The notes under the pieces: generated by a model
Told to the model about the DNA's origin: nothing
The model's input: the letters and a program-made list of their open reading frames with translations, nothing else
The model's database searches: none
Translations under genes and position numbers: made by a program
Shown: piece after piece, positions 10,089 through 18,275 of the stretch
How positions within the stretch are numbered: position 1 is the first letter of the stretch
How the letters are laid out: each line of letters starts with the position of its first letter
Source: Rhodopirellula halodulae
GTDB lineage: Bacteria; Planctomycetota; Planctomycetia; Pirellulales; Pirellulaceae
Assembly: GCF_020966775.1 (NCBI RefSeq)
Contig: NZ_JAJKFV010000029.1
Location: forward strand, 1,873,372-1,937,371
Direction of reading: 5' to 3'
Length of the DNA stretch: 64,000 nucleotides

Positions 10089-10619
10089 ATGGACGATCAT
10101 CGATTCCTGCCGCTGTTTCTGAGGCACGAGCGTGAGCTCGCGGGAATCGCGCGAGCGTATTTGCCTGATTGGGATGCGGTCGACGAGGTGATTCAGGAAT
10201 CGAGCCTGGTGATGTGGCGAAAGATTGACGAACTTCAATCGGACGACGATTTCGTCAAATGGGCCCAAGTCATCATTCGTTTCGAAGTCCTGAAGTACCG
10301 CCGCAACCATGCTCGACGACGTTGGTTGTTGGACGATGAGTTGGTTTCTCAACTCATGGATGAGTCGACCGATGACGAGATCTCAAATCACGGCCTCGCC
10401 GCGGAGAATCGTTCGAAGGCCGTTCGCGAATGCCTGGGAGCGTTCAGTGATGACCATCAACGACTGTTGTTGGCACCTTACACCGATGACGAAAGCGTTA
10501 AAGCGTTGGCGGATCGTGGAGGGCACAGCGTCAATGCTCTTTACAAACGTTTGGGTCGTTTGCGTTCCAAGCTTCACGATTGTGTCACCGAGAAACTCCG
10601 GCATCCGGGACTCGCATGA
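10089..10619 (+). CDS. Sigma-70 family (ECF-type) RNA polymerase sigma factor
   Basis: The 176-residue protein has the two-domain layout of small extracytoplasmic-function sigma factors. The region 2-like part covers DAVDEVIQESSLVMWRKIDEL to FEVLKYRRNHARRRW. The region 4-like helix-turn-helix is DESVKALADRGGHSVNALYKRLGRLRSKL. It resembles the Rhodopirellula/Verrucomicrobium sigma subfamily. The next gene starts inside its stop codon (ATGA overlap), so the two are cotranslated. That FecR/LamG membrane protein may therefore be its regulator, by analogy with sigma/anti-sigma pairs; this is inference. A nested inverted repeat sits upstream of the start. Confidence 0.88.
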   Translation: MDDHRFLPLFLRHERELAGIARAYLPDWDAVDEVIQESSLVMWRKIDELQSDDDFVKWAQVIIRFEVLKYRRNHARRRWLLDDELVSQLMDESTDDEISNHGLAAENRSKAVRECLGAFSDDHQRLLLAPYTDDESVKALADRGGHSVNALYKRLGRLRSKLHDCVTEKLRHPGLA

Positions 10620-12148
10620 TGAACGATACAACCATCTACGATCTGATCGAGCGGCACTTCATCGGCGAGTTGACGGAGAAGCAACAGCGGGAACTGCGAG
10701 ATGCCTTGAAAGCGAACAAGAAGTATCGCGATCGCTTCCGAGAATCTGCATTGATCTCCGCTGAGTTGCGACATTTGGCGAGTGAATTAACAATTCAGCC
10801 TTCGGTGGAGACAAGGTCCAAGTCGAGTCCGGCTTTTCGAAGTGGGTGGTTGTCCATCGCGATCGCGGCAACGGTTTTGCTTGCCTTGGGCGGAGGCCTG
10901 TTGTTCTGGCGAGCTGATCTGCCGGCAACCTCGTCGTCGATTGCGACTTTGCTGGACGGCTATCAGTACGAGTTTGATGCGGCCAATGCACCAGCGAGCG
11001 ATGAGTTTGGTGTCGGCGATTACACCCTGACTCAGGGAGCGGTCACGTTGCTGTTTGAGAATGGCGTGAAGGTGGTGGTCGAATCACCGGCTGACTTCTC
11101 ATTGGTCAGTGCGATGCAAATGCAACTTGATCGGGGACGGGTGCGTGCGGTTGTGCCGGAGTCAGGCCACGGATTTGTGCTGGCGACGCCCCAAGGAAAC
11201 ATCGAAGACTTGGGAACTGAATTTGGTGTCTACGTCGGTGCGGATCGTGATGCAGAATTGCATGTGTTCGCCGGTGAAGTCAATTTGCTTCAGCAGACGC
11301 AGGCTTCCCAACGATTTTCCGAAGACACCGCGGTGCGATTGGTCAGCGGAAACCGTGAACGATTGACATCGACCAACGATGCTGCGTTCGCGACAAGTGC
11401 CATGATCGGTTATCAGCGTTGGCAGGAGAGCCAACGACAATGGAGGGAGGATCCATCGACCGTTTTGTATTTCGATTTCGAAGACCGATTCGAACACAAA
11501 GTTGATGCGAGACAAACAGATGGTCGGTCCAGCCGACTGGCGGATCGAAAGCTTGCCGGCAACCCAAACGATGGTGACGTCCGCGGATGCATTTGGGCCA
11601 CTGGGCGATGGAGTGGCAAAGGGGCATTGTTGTTTGAGAACGCGGACGATCGAGTCGAGCTGGAAATTCCGGGTGAGTTTGATGCGGTCACCATCATGGC
11701 GTGGATCCAAGTGAATCGCTTGGACAACGCTCTGCAGGCGGTGTTCAACACGCGTGATTGGCAAGCCGGCGAACATCACTGGAACCTGCTTCGAGACGGA
11801 GCGTTTCGTGTTGGGGTGTCAGGTGCTTTTGCAAGAAGCTGCAGTCACCAACGTGTGCCTCTGGGACGTTGGACTCACATCGCCGCGGTGATTGATGCAC
11901 ACCGCGGTCAGGCGGCTTACTACATCGATGGCCAGCGAATTGATCTCGCGACTTGGCAACCCAACGGTCCCGTTCGGTTCGGTCCGACAACGCTCGGCTC
12001 GTTTGGTGAGACCAGCGATGATGATTCGAAATCGGTAACGTTCAGTCGTGACTTCCGAGGTCGGATCGACGAATTTGCCGTTCTTCGCAGGCTGCTTTCC
12101 GATGAAGAGATCCGTTTGGCTTACCTAGACGGAAATGGCTTCGATTGA
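10616..12148 (+). CDS. FecR-domain membrane protein with C-terminal LamG/concanavalin-like domain
   Basis: The start is the ATG at 10616, which overlaps the sigma factor stop by four bases (a second ATG at 10619 is equally possible). In the 510-residue product, the first 75 residues are helical and cytoplasmic in type (IYDLIERHFIGELTEKQQRELRDAL), as in anti-sigma-like FecR proteins. A single membrane helix lies at about 79-98 (LSIAIAATVLLALGGGLLFW). A FecR domain follows at about 160-240 (GRVRAVVPESGHGFVLATPQGNIEDLGTEFGV), and a LamG-like jellyroll from about 290 to the end (FDAVTIMAWIQVNRL, YYIDGQRIDLATW, FRGRIDEFAVLRRLLSDEEI). It probably senses or binds something outside the cytoplasmic membrane and transmits it to the sigma factor. 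Confidence 0.85.
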   Translation: MMNDTTIYDLIERHFIGELTEKQQRELRDALKANKKYRDRFRESALISAELRHLASELTIQPSVETRSKSSPAFRSGWLSIAIAATVLLALGGGLLFWRADLPATSSSIATLLDGYQYEFDAANAPASDEFGVGDYTLTQGAVTLLFENGVKVVVESPADFSLVSAMQMQLDRGRVRAVVPESGHGFVLATPQGNIEDLGTEFGVYVGADRDAELHVFAGEVNLLQQTQASQRFSEDTAVRLVSGNRERLTSTNDAAFATSAMIGYQRWQESQRQWREDPSTVLYFDFEDRFEHKVDARQTDGRSSRLADRKLAGNPNDGDVRGCIWATGRWSGKGALLFENADDRVELEIPGEFDAVTIMAWIQVNRLDNALQAVFNTRDWQAGEHHWNLLRDGAFRVGVSGAFARSCSHQRVPLGRWTHIAAVIDAHRGQAAYYIDGQRIDLATWQPNGPVRFGPTTLGSFGETSDDDSKSVTFSRDFRGRIDEFAVLRRLLSDEEIRLAYLDGNGFD

Positions 12149-12196
12149 AACGATCGATCGGTTTTACATATCGGATCGCTTCGCTCGTAAGACGTG

Positions 12197-13117
12197 TCAA
12201 GCCGAACAAGTCACCTGCGATAATGCGAAAGCAATGGAACGGATTCGCGTCGCCACGTCATCGGCACGCGACATGAACACAATCGGACACGCGGCTCCGA
12301 AGAGCGTCCCACCGAAAGAGCATTCGGCGGTGTACATGATCGCTTTGACGGTCAGGTTTGCTGACAGCAGATTGGGAAAGACCATCACGTCGGCAACATG
12401 AAACCGTTCGTCAGTCAGACGTTTGCGTTGGATCGCGGTCTTTGAATAAGCCAAGTCGAATGACGTTGGTCCGTGAAGCGTGAAGTCAACTTGGCCAGTC
12501 TGACTTGTATTGTGGGAGTACGTCGATTTCATCTCCTGAAGCATCGAAGCCAGAAGGGTTTCGGGCATCGCTTGATTTTCTTTCTCCGATGCCGCCATCA
12601 TGGCGACATGCGGAGATCGGCATCCAATGGATTGACTGATGGTTGCTGCGCCGGAAATCATTTCAAACAACTGCTCCGTTGACGGCCGAAGATTGATGCC
12701 GGTGTCCGTCAATAAAAAGCAGCGATCGTCTTTTGGGATTTCCATCAGCACGATTTGCCCAATGGTGGCACCTGTACGAAGTCCTGATTGAGAGTCGAGC
12801 ACGGCCCGCATCAGGTCAGGTGTTGCGATTTGACCTTTCATCAACATCGCCGCACGCGATTCTTTAATCAATGCGACCGCGGTACTCGCCGGGCGATCGG
12901 CTTCCACCCATTGGAATAGTGAATGGTCCACGCCACACTGGTCGGCTGTTCGTTGCATGGATGGGCAATCGCCGCACAGCAATGGTTGTGTCCAACCGCG
13001 TCGGGTGGTTTCGGCAAGCGCCTCGATGACCGTCGTGTCGTCGCCACCCGCGACCGCGACGGGGACTCGCGGTTGGAGGCGGTCGGCTTGCTCAAACAAG
13101 CTCGCAAAATTTTGCAT
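12197..13117 (-). CDS. Phosphate acetyl/butyryltransferase family protein
   Basis: The 306-residue length and motifs fit the phosphate acyltransferase (PTA/PTB) fold, which transfers an acyl group between CoA and phosphate. Visible features are an N-terminal VPVAVAGGDDTTVIEAL, a central MLMKGQIATPDLMRAVLD, which is diagnostic of phosphate butyryltransferases, a middle FLLTDTGINLRPS, and a C-terminal VADVMVFPNLLSANLTVKAIMY then GAACPIVFMSRAD. No acyl kinase gene is next to it, so acyl-phosphate use is unclear. It lies 24 bases downstream of the crotonase-family gene on the same strand, suggesting one transcript and a role in acyl-CoA metabolism. The acyl specificity cannot be read from sequence. 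Confidence 0.82.
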   Translation of the reverse strand: MQNFASLFEQADRLQPRVPVAVAGGDDTTVIEALAETTRRGWTQPLLCGDCPSMQRTADQCGVDHSLFQWVEADRPASTAVALIKESRAAMLMKGQIATPDLMRAVLDSQSGLRTGATIGQIVLMEIPKDDRCFLLTDTGINLRPSTEQLFEMISGAATISQSIGCRSPHVAMMAASEKENQAMPETLLASMLQEMKSTYSHNTSQTGQVDFTLHGPTSFDLAYSKTAIQRKRLTDERFHVADVMVFPNLLSANLTVKAIMYTAECSFGGTLFGAACPIVFMSRADDVATRIRSIAFALSQVTCSA

Positions 13118-13141
13118 GATGTCGTTCGTGTTTGCGATCGT

Positions 13142-13927
13142 TCAGGTTTGCCAGACGGGCGTTCGCTTTTCTAAGAAAGCTTGAATACCTTCCTTCGCGT
13201 CCGCGTGCAATGAATTTTCGGTCATCACGCCAACCGATTTAGTGTAGGCATCGGCTTCGGAGAGCGACAGTTGCTCGTAGAAAGCTCGCTTGCCAATCGC
13301 GATCGTGTGTTTGCTGGCAGCGGCGATCTTCTGCGCCATCTCACGTGTTGTACTGGCAAGGTCTTGCTGCGGAACGACTCGATTGATCAATCCAATTTGA
13401 AAGGCACGATCCGCGGACAATGGATCACCGGTTAGCAACATCTCCATCGCGATCTTTGGCGGGATGCTTCGAACCAAGGGAACCATCGGCGTGGTGCAGA
13501 ACAGACCAATCTTCACGCCTGGCGTGGCGAAGAGCGCATCTTCGCTGGCAATGGCCAGATCGCAGGAAGCGACCAGTTGGCAGCCCGCCGCGGTCGCGAT
13601 GCCTTGGATTTCAGCGATGACTGGTTGAGGAAGGGAACGAACACGCTGCATGGTTTGCGAACACTGGGCGAAGAGAGCTTCGTATTCCTCCGCGGACCGA
13701 TCGACCATTTGCTTCAGGTCATGGCCGGAAGAGAATACTTTTCCCGCTGCGCGGAGAATGATGACGCGACAGTCACGATCCTTTTCGCAAGTCACCAACA
13801 CAGTTTCCAGTTGCTGCAGCAGTTCGAGCGACAACGCGTTGCGTTTGTTTTCACGATTCAGCGTGATGGTGGTGATGCCGCCATCGTGATGAACCAAAAC
13901 ATTCGATTCCTGCGAACTCAATGCCAT
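13142..13927 (-). CDS. Enoyl-CoA hydratase/isomerase (crotonase) family protein, atypical active site
   Basis: The 261-residue protein has the crotonase fold signatures. VFSSGHDLKQM is the first oxyanion-hole segment, and IQGIATAAGCQLVASCDLAIAS the second. The positions of the two general acid/base glutamates of classical hydratases look substituted: AAGCQL instead of a GGCEL-type Glu, and TPGVKIG instead of a PEI-type Glu. This resembles ECHDC3-like members. Hydration of enoyl-CoA is therefore doubtful, while CoA-thioester binding is likely. It is the first gene of a probable two-gene unit with the phosphate acyltransferase. Confidence 0.82.
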   Translation of the reverse strand: MALSSQESNVLVHHDGGITTITLNRENKRNALSLELLQQLETVLVTCEKDRDCRVIILRAAGKVFSSGHDLKQMVDRSAEEYEALFAQCSQTMQRVRSLPQPVIAEIQGIATAAGCQLVASCDLAIASEDALFATPGVKIGLFCTTPMVPLVRSIPPKIAMEMLLTGDPLSADRAFQIGLINRVVPQQDLASTTREMAQKIAAASKHTIAIGKRAFYEQLSLSEADAYTKSVGVMTENSLHADAKEGIQAFLEKRTPVWQT

Positions 13928-14084
13928 CTTATCTGCGCCATCTTATGTGCGATTGTTCAGTGTGAGACGTTGATCAACATCGGATGAGCATATCGCAAGC
14001 TCACCAACTCGGCGGAGCCGTTCAAGGAATCTACATCAATCGGGAATCACTGATGAACGCGTCTTGCAATATCGAAGGGCAAGA

Positions 14085-14780
14085 TCAGGCGGTGGTTTGG
14101 TGGCATGGGTCGACAAGGTGCAGCAATTCTCGCAAACCATGAATGACAGAAGTGGGGTTTGCTTCCATCAATTCCGATTCGGATTGAGCGCCGGTGGTGA
14201 TGCCCAGAGACATGCCGCAACCTGCGTTGTGGCCTTCCTCGATGTCGATTTGAGAATCGCCCACCTTGATGACATGCGAGCTTTCTTCTACGCCAGTCAG
14301 TGCCATCGCCAAGAAAATCATATCGGGGGCTGGGCGACCGCTTTCGACATCGGATGCCGTGACCAAAGCGTCGAAGTCTTCGCCCACTACCCAGCCAATC
14401 TTATGAATCAGTTTCTCCGCAGTTGAGCGATCATATCCCGTGTTCAGGACGACCTTGATGCCTTGCGTACGCAGTTCGCGGAAGGTGGCGGTGGCATCCG
14501 GTTGCTCGCTGACGCCCAGTGTCCGATAGGCTTCGCGAAGCATGCCTTTGAAATTTGAAAAGATGTCTTGTACTTCGGATTCGCGATGTTCCTTCCCATC
14601 CGAAGCCAACACATCGCGAATGGCCTGGCATTTTTCTTTGCCCGCACCGATCGTTTGGACTTGTTCTTGCGTGAACGAATAGCCCGCTTGGTTGATAGCT
14701 TGACGAACGGTTTTGTAGACGACGTTGTTCTCGTCGACGGTGGTTCCTGCCATGTCAAAAACAATCAATTCAATCATCAT
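14085..14780 (-). CDS. Phosphonoacetaldehyde-hydrolase-like HAD phosphatase (PhnX-like)
   Basis: The 231-residue HAD-superfamily protein has the nucleophile motif FDMAGTTVDE (Asp9). Lys48 in TIGAGKEKCQAI sits where phosphonatases carry the Schiff-base lysine. VVLNTGYDRSTAEKL is motif II, and the C-terminal motif is VIKVGDSQIDIEEGHNAG. This matches the phosphonatase-like hydrolases that recur beside FAD oxidoreductases in phosphonate loci (established family knowledge, TIGR03351 type). It would cleave the C-P bond of a phosphonoaldehyde made by the neighbouring oxidoreductase. Its start overlaps the stop of that upstream gene by about 11 bases (or 8 if the second ATG is used), indicating translational coupling. 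The exact substrate is inference. Confidence 0.85.
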   Translation of the reverse strand: MMIELIVFDMAGTTVDENNVVYKTVRQAINQAGYSFTQEQVQTIGAGKEKCQAIRDVLASDGKEHRESEVQDIFSNFKGMLREAYRTLGVSEQPDATATFRELRTQGIKVVLNTGYDRSTAEKLIHKIGWVVGEDFDALVTASDVESGRPAPDMIFLAMALTGVEESSHVIKVGDSQIDIEEGHNAGCGMSLGITTGAQSESELMEANPTSVIHGLRELLHLVDPCHQTTA

Positions 14781-15948
14781 AAATCTCTGAAAGGTGTCGG
14801 CGAGTGAAACCGGCGCTGCTGGTCATCCCTTTGCCACCGATTCCGGTGGTGATGTGAATGTTGGGGGCGACGGAATGGCAAAAGATGCCCGCCGGATCCT
14901 TGGTTTGGCTGTAGATGCCGTACCAAGTGGACTCCATTTGCCAGTTTTGTAACTGCATGATTCGTTGTGCTTCTCGCAGGATCGCCGCGTTGATGTCGGA
15001 GCGGATCTCGAAGCTGAGTGCATTCGGTTGGTCGGCGGAAGTGTACTCGTGCGAGTCACCTACAATGATGCTGCCGTCGGACTCTTGTTTGAACAGAATG
15101 TGCAGCCCCCAGCGTTTGCGATCCGACGCCGCCTCGTCACGTGATTGGATCTCGTTCCAAGAGGGACATTGCGAAAAACTTTCGTAGCGGCGGATGGACC
15201 ATCCCGTCAGGATGTTTCCTGGCAGAACGCATTGAGGCTGGGGGGCCAGTCGCAGCATTTGCAGTTTGCAAAGCTGCATTCCGCTGCGGGCAAACACTTC
15301 GGGGAACAATGTTTGGAAATCCGCACCACCGCAAAGGATCGCTCGCGAGGCAGTGAAGCGGTGTCCGTTGGAAGTGATGGCTTCCACGTGCCCCGAGTTG
15401 CTTTCGAGCCGCTGCACAAGCGTGTTGAAGCTCGCCTTAAATCCATCTCTTTTTGCCAAGTGACTCTGCAGACGATGGATCATCTGTCGAGGATCGACGG
15501 ACAATTCTTCTGGGAAGTACAACGCCGCCTTGCAATACGACGGCTGAAGGCTCGGGAATTGCGACAGGCACTGTTTCGCGGTCCAAAGCTCCGACTGATA
15601 TCCAGTGGATTGATTTCTCGCGTGAAGCTCTTCGAGCAATGTGCACTCTTCATCATCGGAAGCGATGTAGTAGCTTCCGTTTTGGCGAACGGTAAGATCC
15701 GTCTGTGATTGAAGTGATTGGTAGATCGCCAGGCTTTCGCGACCCATTGGTTGCCAAGTGTCGTCCAAGCCGGAAGGCACGATCTGACCGAAGTTGCGAA
15801 CCGTTGCGTTCTCCGGCTGAGCGTTTCGTTCGAGCAAGATGACTCGTAGGCCACGTTGCAGCGCGTGGTAGGCATAGAACGTTCCCATGATCCCACCGCC
15901 AATGACGAGGAGGTCGCAATTCGATCCGGTACTGGGATGGATAGGCAT
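14770..15948 (-). CDS. FAD-dependent oxidoreductase of phosphonate-catabolism type (TIGR03364-like)
   Basis: The ATG at 15948 (MPIHPSTGSNCDLLVIGGG) puts the dinucleotide-binding motif VIGGGIMGTFYAYHAL at residue about 14; upstream starts add a sequence that does not look coding. The 392-residue protein is a DAO/glycine-oxidase-type flavoenzyme: FAD motif, ATVRNFGQIVPSG, then TGIGGKGMTSSAGF at the C-terminus. Members of this family are recurrently encoded with PhnX-like hydrolases and are proposed to oxidise (N-alkyl)aminophosphonates to phosphonoaldehydes. Here it follows the DUF5690 transporter gene by 59 bases and overlaps the hydrolase gene, which strongly supports that role. It should be cytoplasmic, as there is no signal peptide. 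Confidence 0.85.
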   Translation of the reverse strand: MPIHPSTGSNCDLLVIGGGIMGTFYAYHALQRGLRVILLERNAQPENATVRNFGQIVPSGLDDTWQPMGRESLAIYQSLQSQTDLTVRQNGSYYIASDDEECTLLEELHARNQSTGYQSELWTAKQCLSQFPSLQPSYCKAALYFPEELSVDPRQMIHRLQSHLAKRDGFKASFNTLVQRLESNSGHVEAITSNGHRFTASRAILCGGADFQTLFPEVFARSGMQLCKLQMLRLAPQPQCVLPGNILTGWSIRRYESFSQCPSWNEIQSRDEAASDRKRWGLHILFKQESDGSIIVGDSHEYTSADQPNALSFEIRSDINAAILREAQRIMQLQNWQMESTWYGIYSQTKDPAGIFCHSVAPNIHITTGIGGKGMTSSAGFTRRHLSEIYDD

Positions 15949-16007
15949 TGGGATGGGTGGGCGATGTGTTCGGGCTCGATCGATTCCACACGGTAGCTTG
16001 ATGCGGC

Positions 16008-17375
16008 TCAATCGGTTGCTGAGCTGGGCGTTGGTGATTGAAGTTGATTGGCAGGATCGGGAATGCGTTTTCGGTAGTGAATGAGCAAACAAACGGTCAG
16101 CATGCTCGCGATGGCGGCCACACCGATTGAAACTTGATTCAGCAGCGGAAGGAATTGACGGTCAGCGGTGACGCTGTTTCGAAACAACATCACGCCAACA
16201 TATCCTAAGTATCCCAACGCATCCGCGAGATACATCAGGTAGCCGACGTTCCCGGTTTCTTTCAACGCGGCGATCATGCGTTCGAACACGGTCGTATGAA
16301 ACAGCACGTAGGGGATGTACATGCCAAGACCGAGTAGGACCATGAAAGTCATGGGCGAAAGCCAATTCATTGATTGACAGAATACTGCCGCAAGCACAAT
16401 CAAGAAGCCTCCGCTCAGCATGCCGATCGATGCCAGGAATGCGAAACGATTGTTGCGAAGAAGGCTGGTCAATCCGGCGATCGCGACAACACCGATCATG
16501 ACCCAAAATTCGGAACGAGCGAAAACGGTTGGCTCATTCGCCACGCCTAGTTCGCTCCAGATCTCGATTGCGAAATCGTCACGAACGCTGCGAGTGATCG
16601 TGAGCAGTGTGTAGATGCTCAACAGACCGAGCAGTCCAATCGAATTGCGTCTCCAGAATGCTCGACGATCCGACTGTGTCATTGGTGAACGCTTGGAACG
16701 AAGGCGTTCGTCCTGCGGGGAAGGTGGTGGGATTTGAGCAAGCATCCAAACGAAGATGCACAAGGGAATGACAAACAGCATGCCCGTCAGGAAGGGCATC
16801 CAAAACACGTCCACCTGATGTTCCGCCAGCAGAGTTCGCCCGACGGATTTTACGAAACCGGATGACAGAATAAAGCTCGCACACAAACCCGCCGAAAGAG
16901 CCTCGGTGACCGCCCTGCCCTCCAGAAAACCAAGTACCAATCCAAACACCATGCCAAGTGGCAAACCGTTGACAAAAAGCCAAACGAAGTTCCAAGGTGC
17001 GGGAGTTGAAGCGAATCCCAACAAAGCGATTTCGGCGATTGCGATGAGCAACAAGATACAGACCGCTCGATCACGAGCACGCATCTCAGCAACAACTTTG
17101 ATGCCAACAAATTTCGAAAGCGTGTACCCGGCAACTTGCGCCGTGATCAAGACGGTTTTGTAACCGAAACCGAACGCGACCATGCCCTCATAGGTCGCCG
17201 CCGTGAAAGGTTTCCGGAAAGCGTACATGCAGAAGTACGTTCCAAAAGCCGCCAGGATGCAGTAAACCGAGAACGCGGTTGCGTTGGTCGTCGCCAACCA
17301 TCGGGTGACCGAAGAATCCCGGTGGTCGACGAGGTCAGAGGTGAGAGTCGCTTCCGTGGTCGCCATGGGAGGCAT
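16008..17375 (-). CDS. DUF5690/MFS-type membrane protein, candidate phosphonate importer
   Basis: The 455-residue protein has about 10-12 hydrophobic helices. The ATG at 17375 is used; a TTG three bases upstream or an ATG at 17366 is also possible. The first helix ends in MYAFRKPFTAATYEG and is followed by AGYTLSKFVGIKVV. The pattern R-K-x-F then GY-x-x-SKF-x-G resembles the start of GlpT/UhpT-type organophosphate antiporters, where the Arg binds phosphate. A second arginine segment, TLLTITRSVRDDFAIEIW, lies at the start of the second half, where GlpT has its other phosphate-binding Arg. The gene opens the operon encoding the FAD oxidoreductase and the PhnX-like hydrolase. I infer import of a phosphonate; the family itself has no assigned function that I know of. 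Confidence 0.8.
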   Translation of the reverse strand: MPPMATTEATLTSDLVDHRDSSVTRWLATTNATAFSVYCILAAFGTYFCMYAFRKPFTAATYEGMVAFGFGYKTVLITAQVAGYTLSKFVGIKVVAEMRARDRAVCILLLIAIAEIALLGFASTPAPWNFVWLFVNGLPLGMVFGLVLGFLEGRAVTEALSAGLCASFILSSGFVKSVGRTLLAEHQVDVFWMPFLTGMLFVIPLCIFVWMLAQIPPPSPQDERLRSKRSPMTQSDRRAFWRRNSIGLLGLLSIYTLLTITRSVRDDFAIEIWSELGVANEPTVFARSEFWVMIGVVAIAGLTSLLRNNRFAFLASIGMLSGGFLIVLAAVFCQSMNWLSPMTFMVLLGLGMYIPYVLFHTTVFERMIAALKETGNVGYLMYLADALGYLGYVGVMLFRNSVTADRQFLPLLNQVSIGVAAIASMLTVCLLIHYRKRIPDPANQLQSPTPSSATD

Positions 17376-17720
17376 CAAAGCGTCGTGGAAAGAATTGTTG
17401 AGCAGAACATGTCGTTCATTGAGCAGATGAATTTGCCGGGAAGAAACCGTGAGGTTTTTGTGGTCGTTTGATGCCTGGCGGAACCGTTTCTTGAGTTCTG
17501 TTGAGATTGGAGCGCTGTTCCCCGTCTCACTGACACAATGTTTGCTACAACGTCGCGTCTTTCGCGTTATGCGACGACACTGTCCGCCATCTCTTGACTG
17601 GACGATGGTTGGGGATGGTGCAACAATGTTTCTTCTCAGTCAACGCGAACTCGTGGAACTTCATAGGAACCTCACAATGCTTTCGGTGCTCTTCCCTAGA
17701 TTCCATTTTGGGGAAGAACG
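17376..17720. promoter_or_regulatory. Divergent control region of the phosphonate cluster with three ACAATG repeats
   Basis: This 345-base stretch has no convincing gene. It holds three direct copies of ACAATG followed by a T-rich end: ACAATGTTT at 17535-17543 and 17623-17631, and ACAATGCTTT at 17674-17683. It also holds an imperfect inverted repeat, CGTCGC at 17551-17556 with GCGACG at 17571-17576. These are candidate operator sites for the XRE-cupin regulator encoded immediately downstream. A GGGGAAG ribosome binding site at 17710-17716 precedes that regulator. Confidence 0.4.
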
Positions 17721-18275
17721 ATGAACCTCATCGAATTGGCACAACGGCTTCGGCAACTACGTTTGGATCGTGGTTACACGTTGGAAGACGTGGCTCAGCG
17801 AAGTGGGCAAACGAAGAGTTGGTTATCACGAGTCGAAAATTTTCGAATCACGCCGTCCCTGTCGTCGCTCGCTGAACTTGCGAATGCGTTGGGGGTTTCC
17901 ACCGCCAGTTTGCTGGAAGGGTTGGATCATCGGCCGCAAATTGTTTGCGTTCGTCACGACCAAAGACAGCGTATTCAGCGTGATCCGGATTCGATGATCG
18001 AGTACTACTCGCTCGCTCATGAACGGACACATCGGACGATGGATCCGTTTCTGTTAAACGTGCCGAGTGGTGAAATTCGCGAGCCTCGGACACACGAAGG
18101 CGAAGAGTTTCTCATCGTGTTGAAGGGAAGAGTTCAGTTCATTTATGGGGATGAGACATTCACTCTCACCAAAGGCGATAGCCTTTACTTCGATAGTGAA
18201 GTGGAACATGCCCTTCGAAATCCATATGCAAATGATGCGGAAGTGTTGTGTCTGTTTCGATTGGGACGGGAGTGA
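17721..18275 (+). CDS. XRE-family regulator with C-terminal cupin domain
   Basis: In the 184-residue protein, residues about 7-62 form an XRE/Cro-type helix-turn-helix (IELAQRLRQLRLDRGYTLEDVAQRSG, then SWLSRVENFRITPSLSSLAELANALG). Residues about 110-180 form a small cupin (GEEFLIVLKGRVQFIYGDETFTLTKGDSLYFDSEVEHALRN) expected to bind a small ligand. The start ATG has a good GGGGAAG Shine-Dalgarno sequence. The gene is divergent from the transporter operon and overlaps the dehydrogenase gene, so it most likely controls both arms in response to a phosphonate or its breakdown product. That control is inference from position. Confidence 0.88.
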   Translation: MNLIELAQRLRQLRLDRGYTLEDVAQRSGQTKSWLSRVENFRITPSLSSLAELANALGVSTASLLEGLDHRPQIVCVRHDQRQRIQRDPDSMIEYYSLAHERTHRTMDPFLLNVPSGEIREPRTHEGEEFLIVLKGRVQFIYGDETFTLTKGDSLYFDSEVEHALRNPYANDAEVLCLFRLGRE

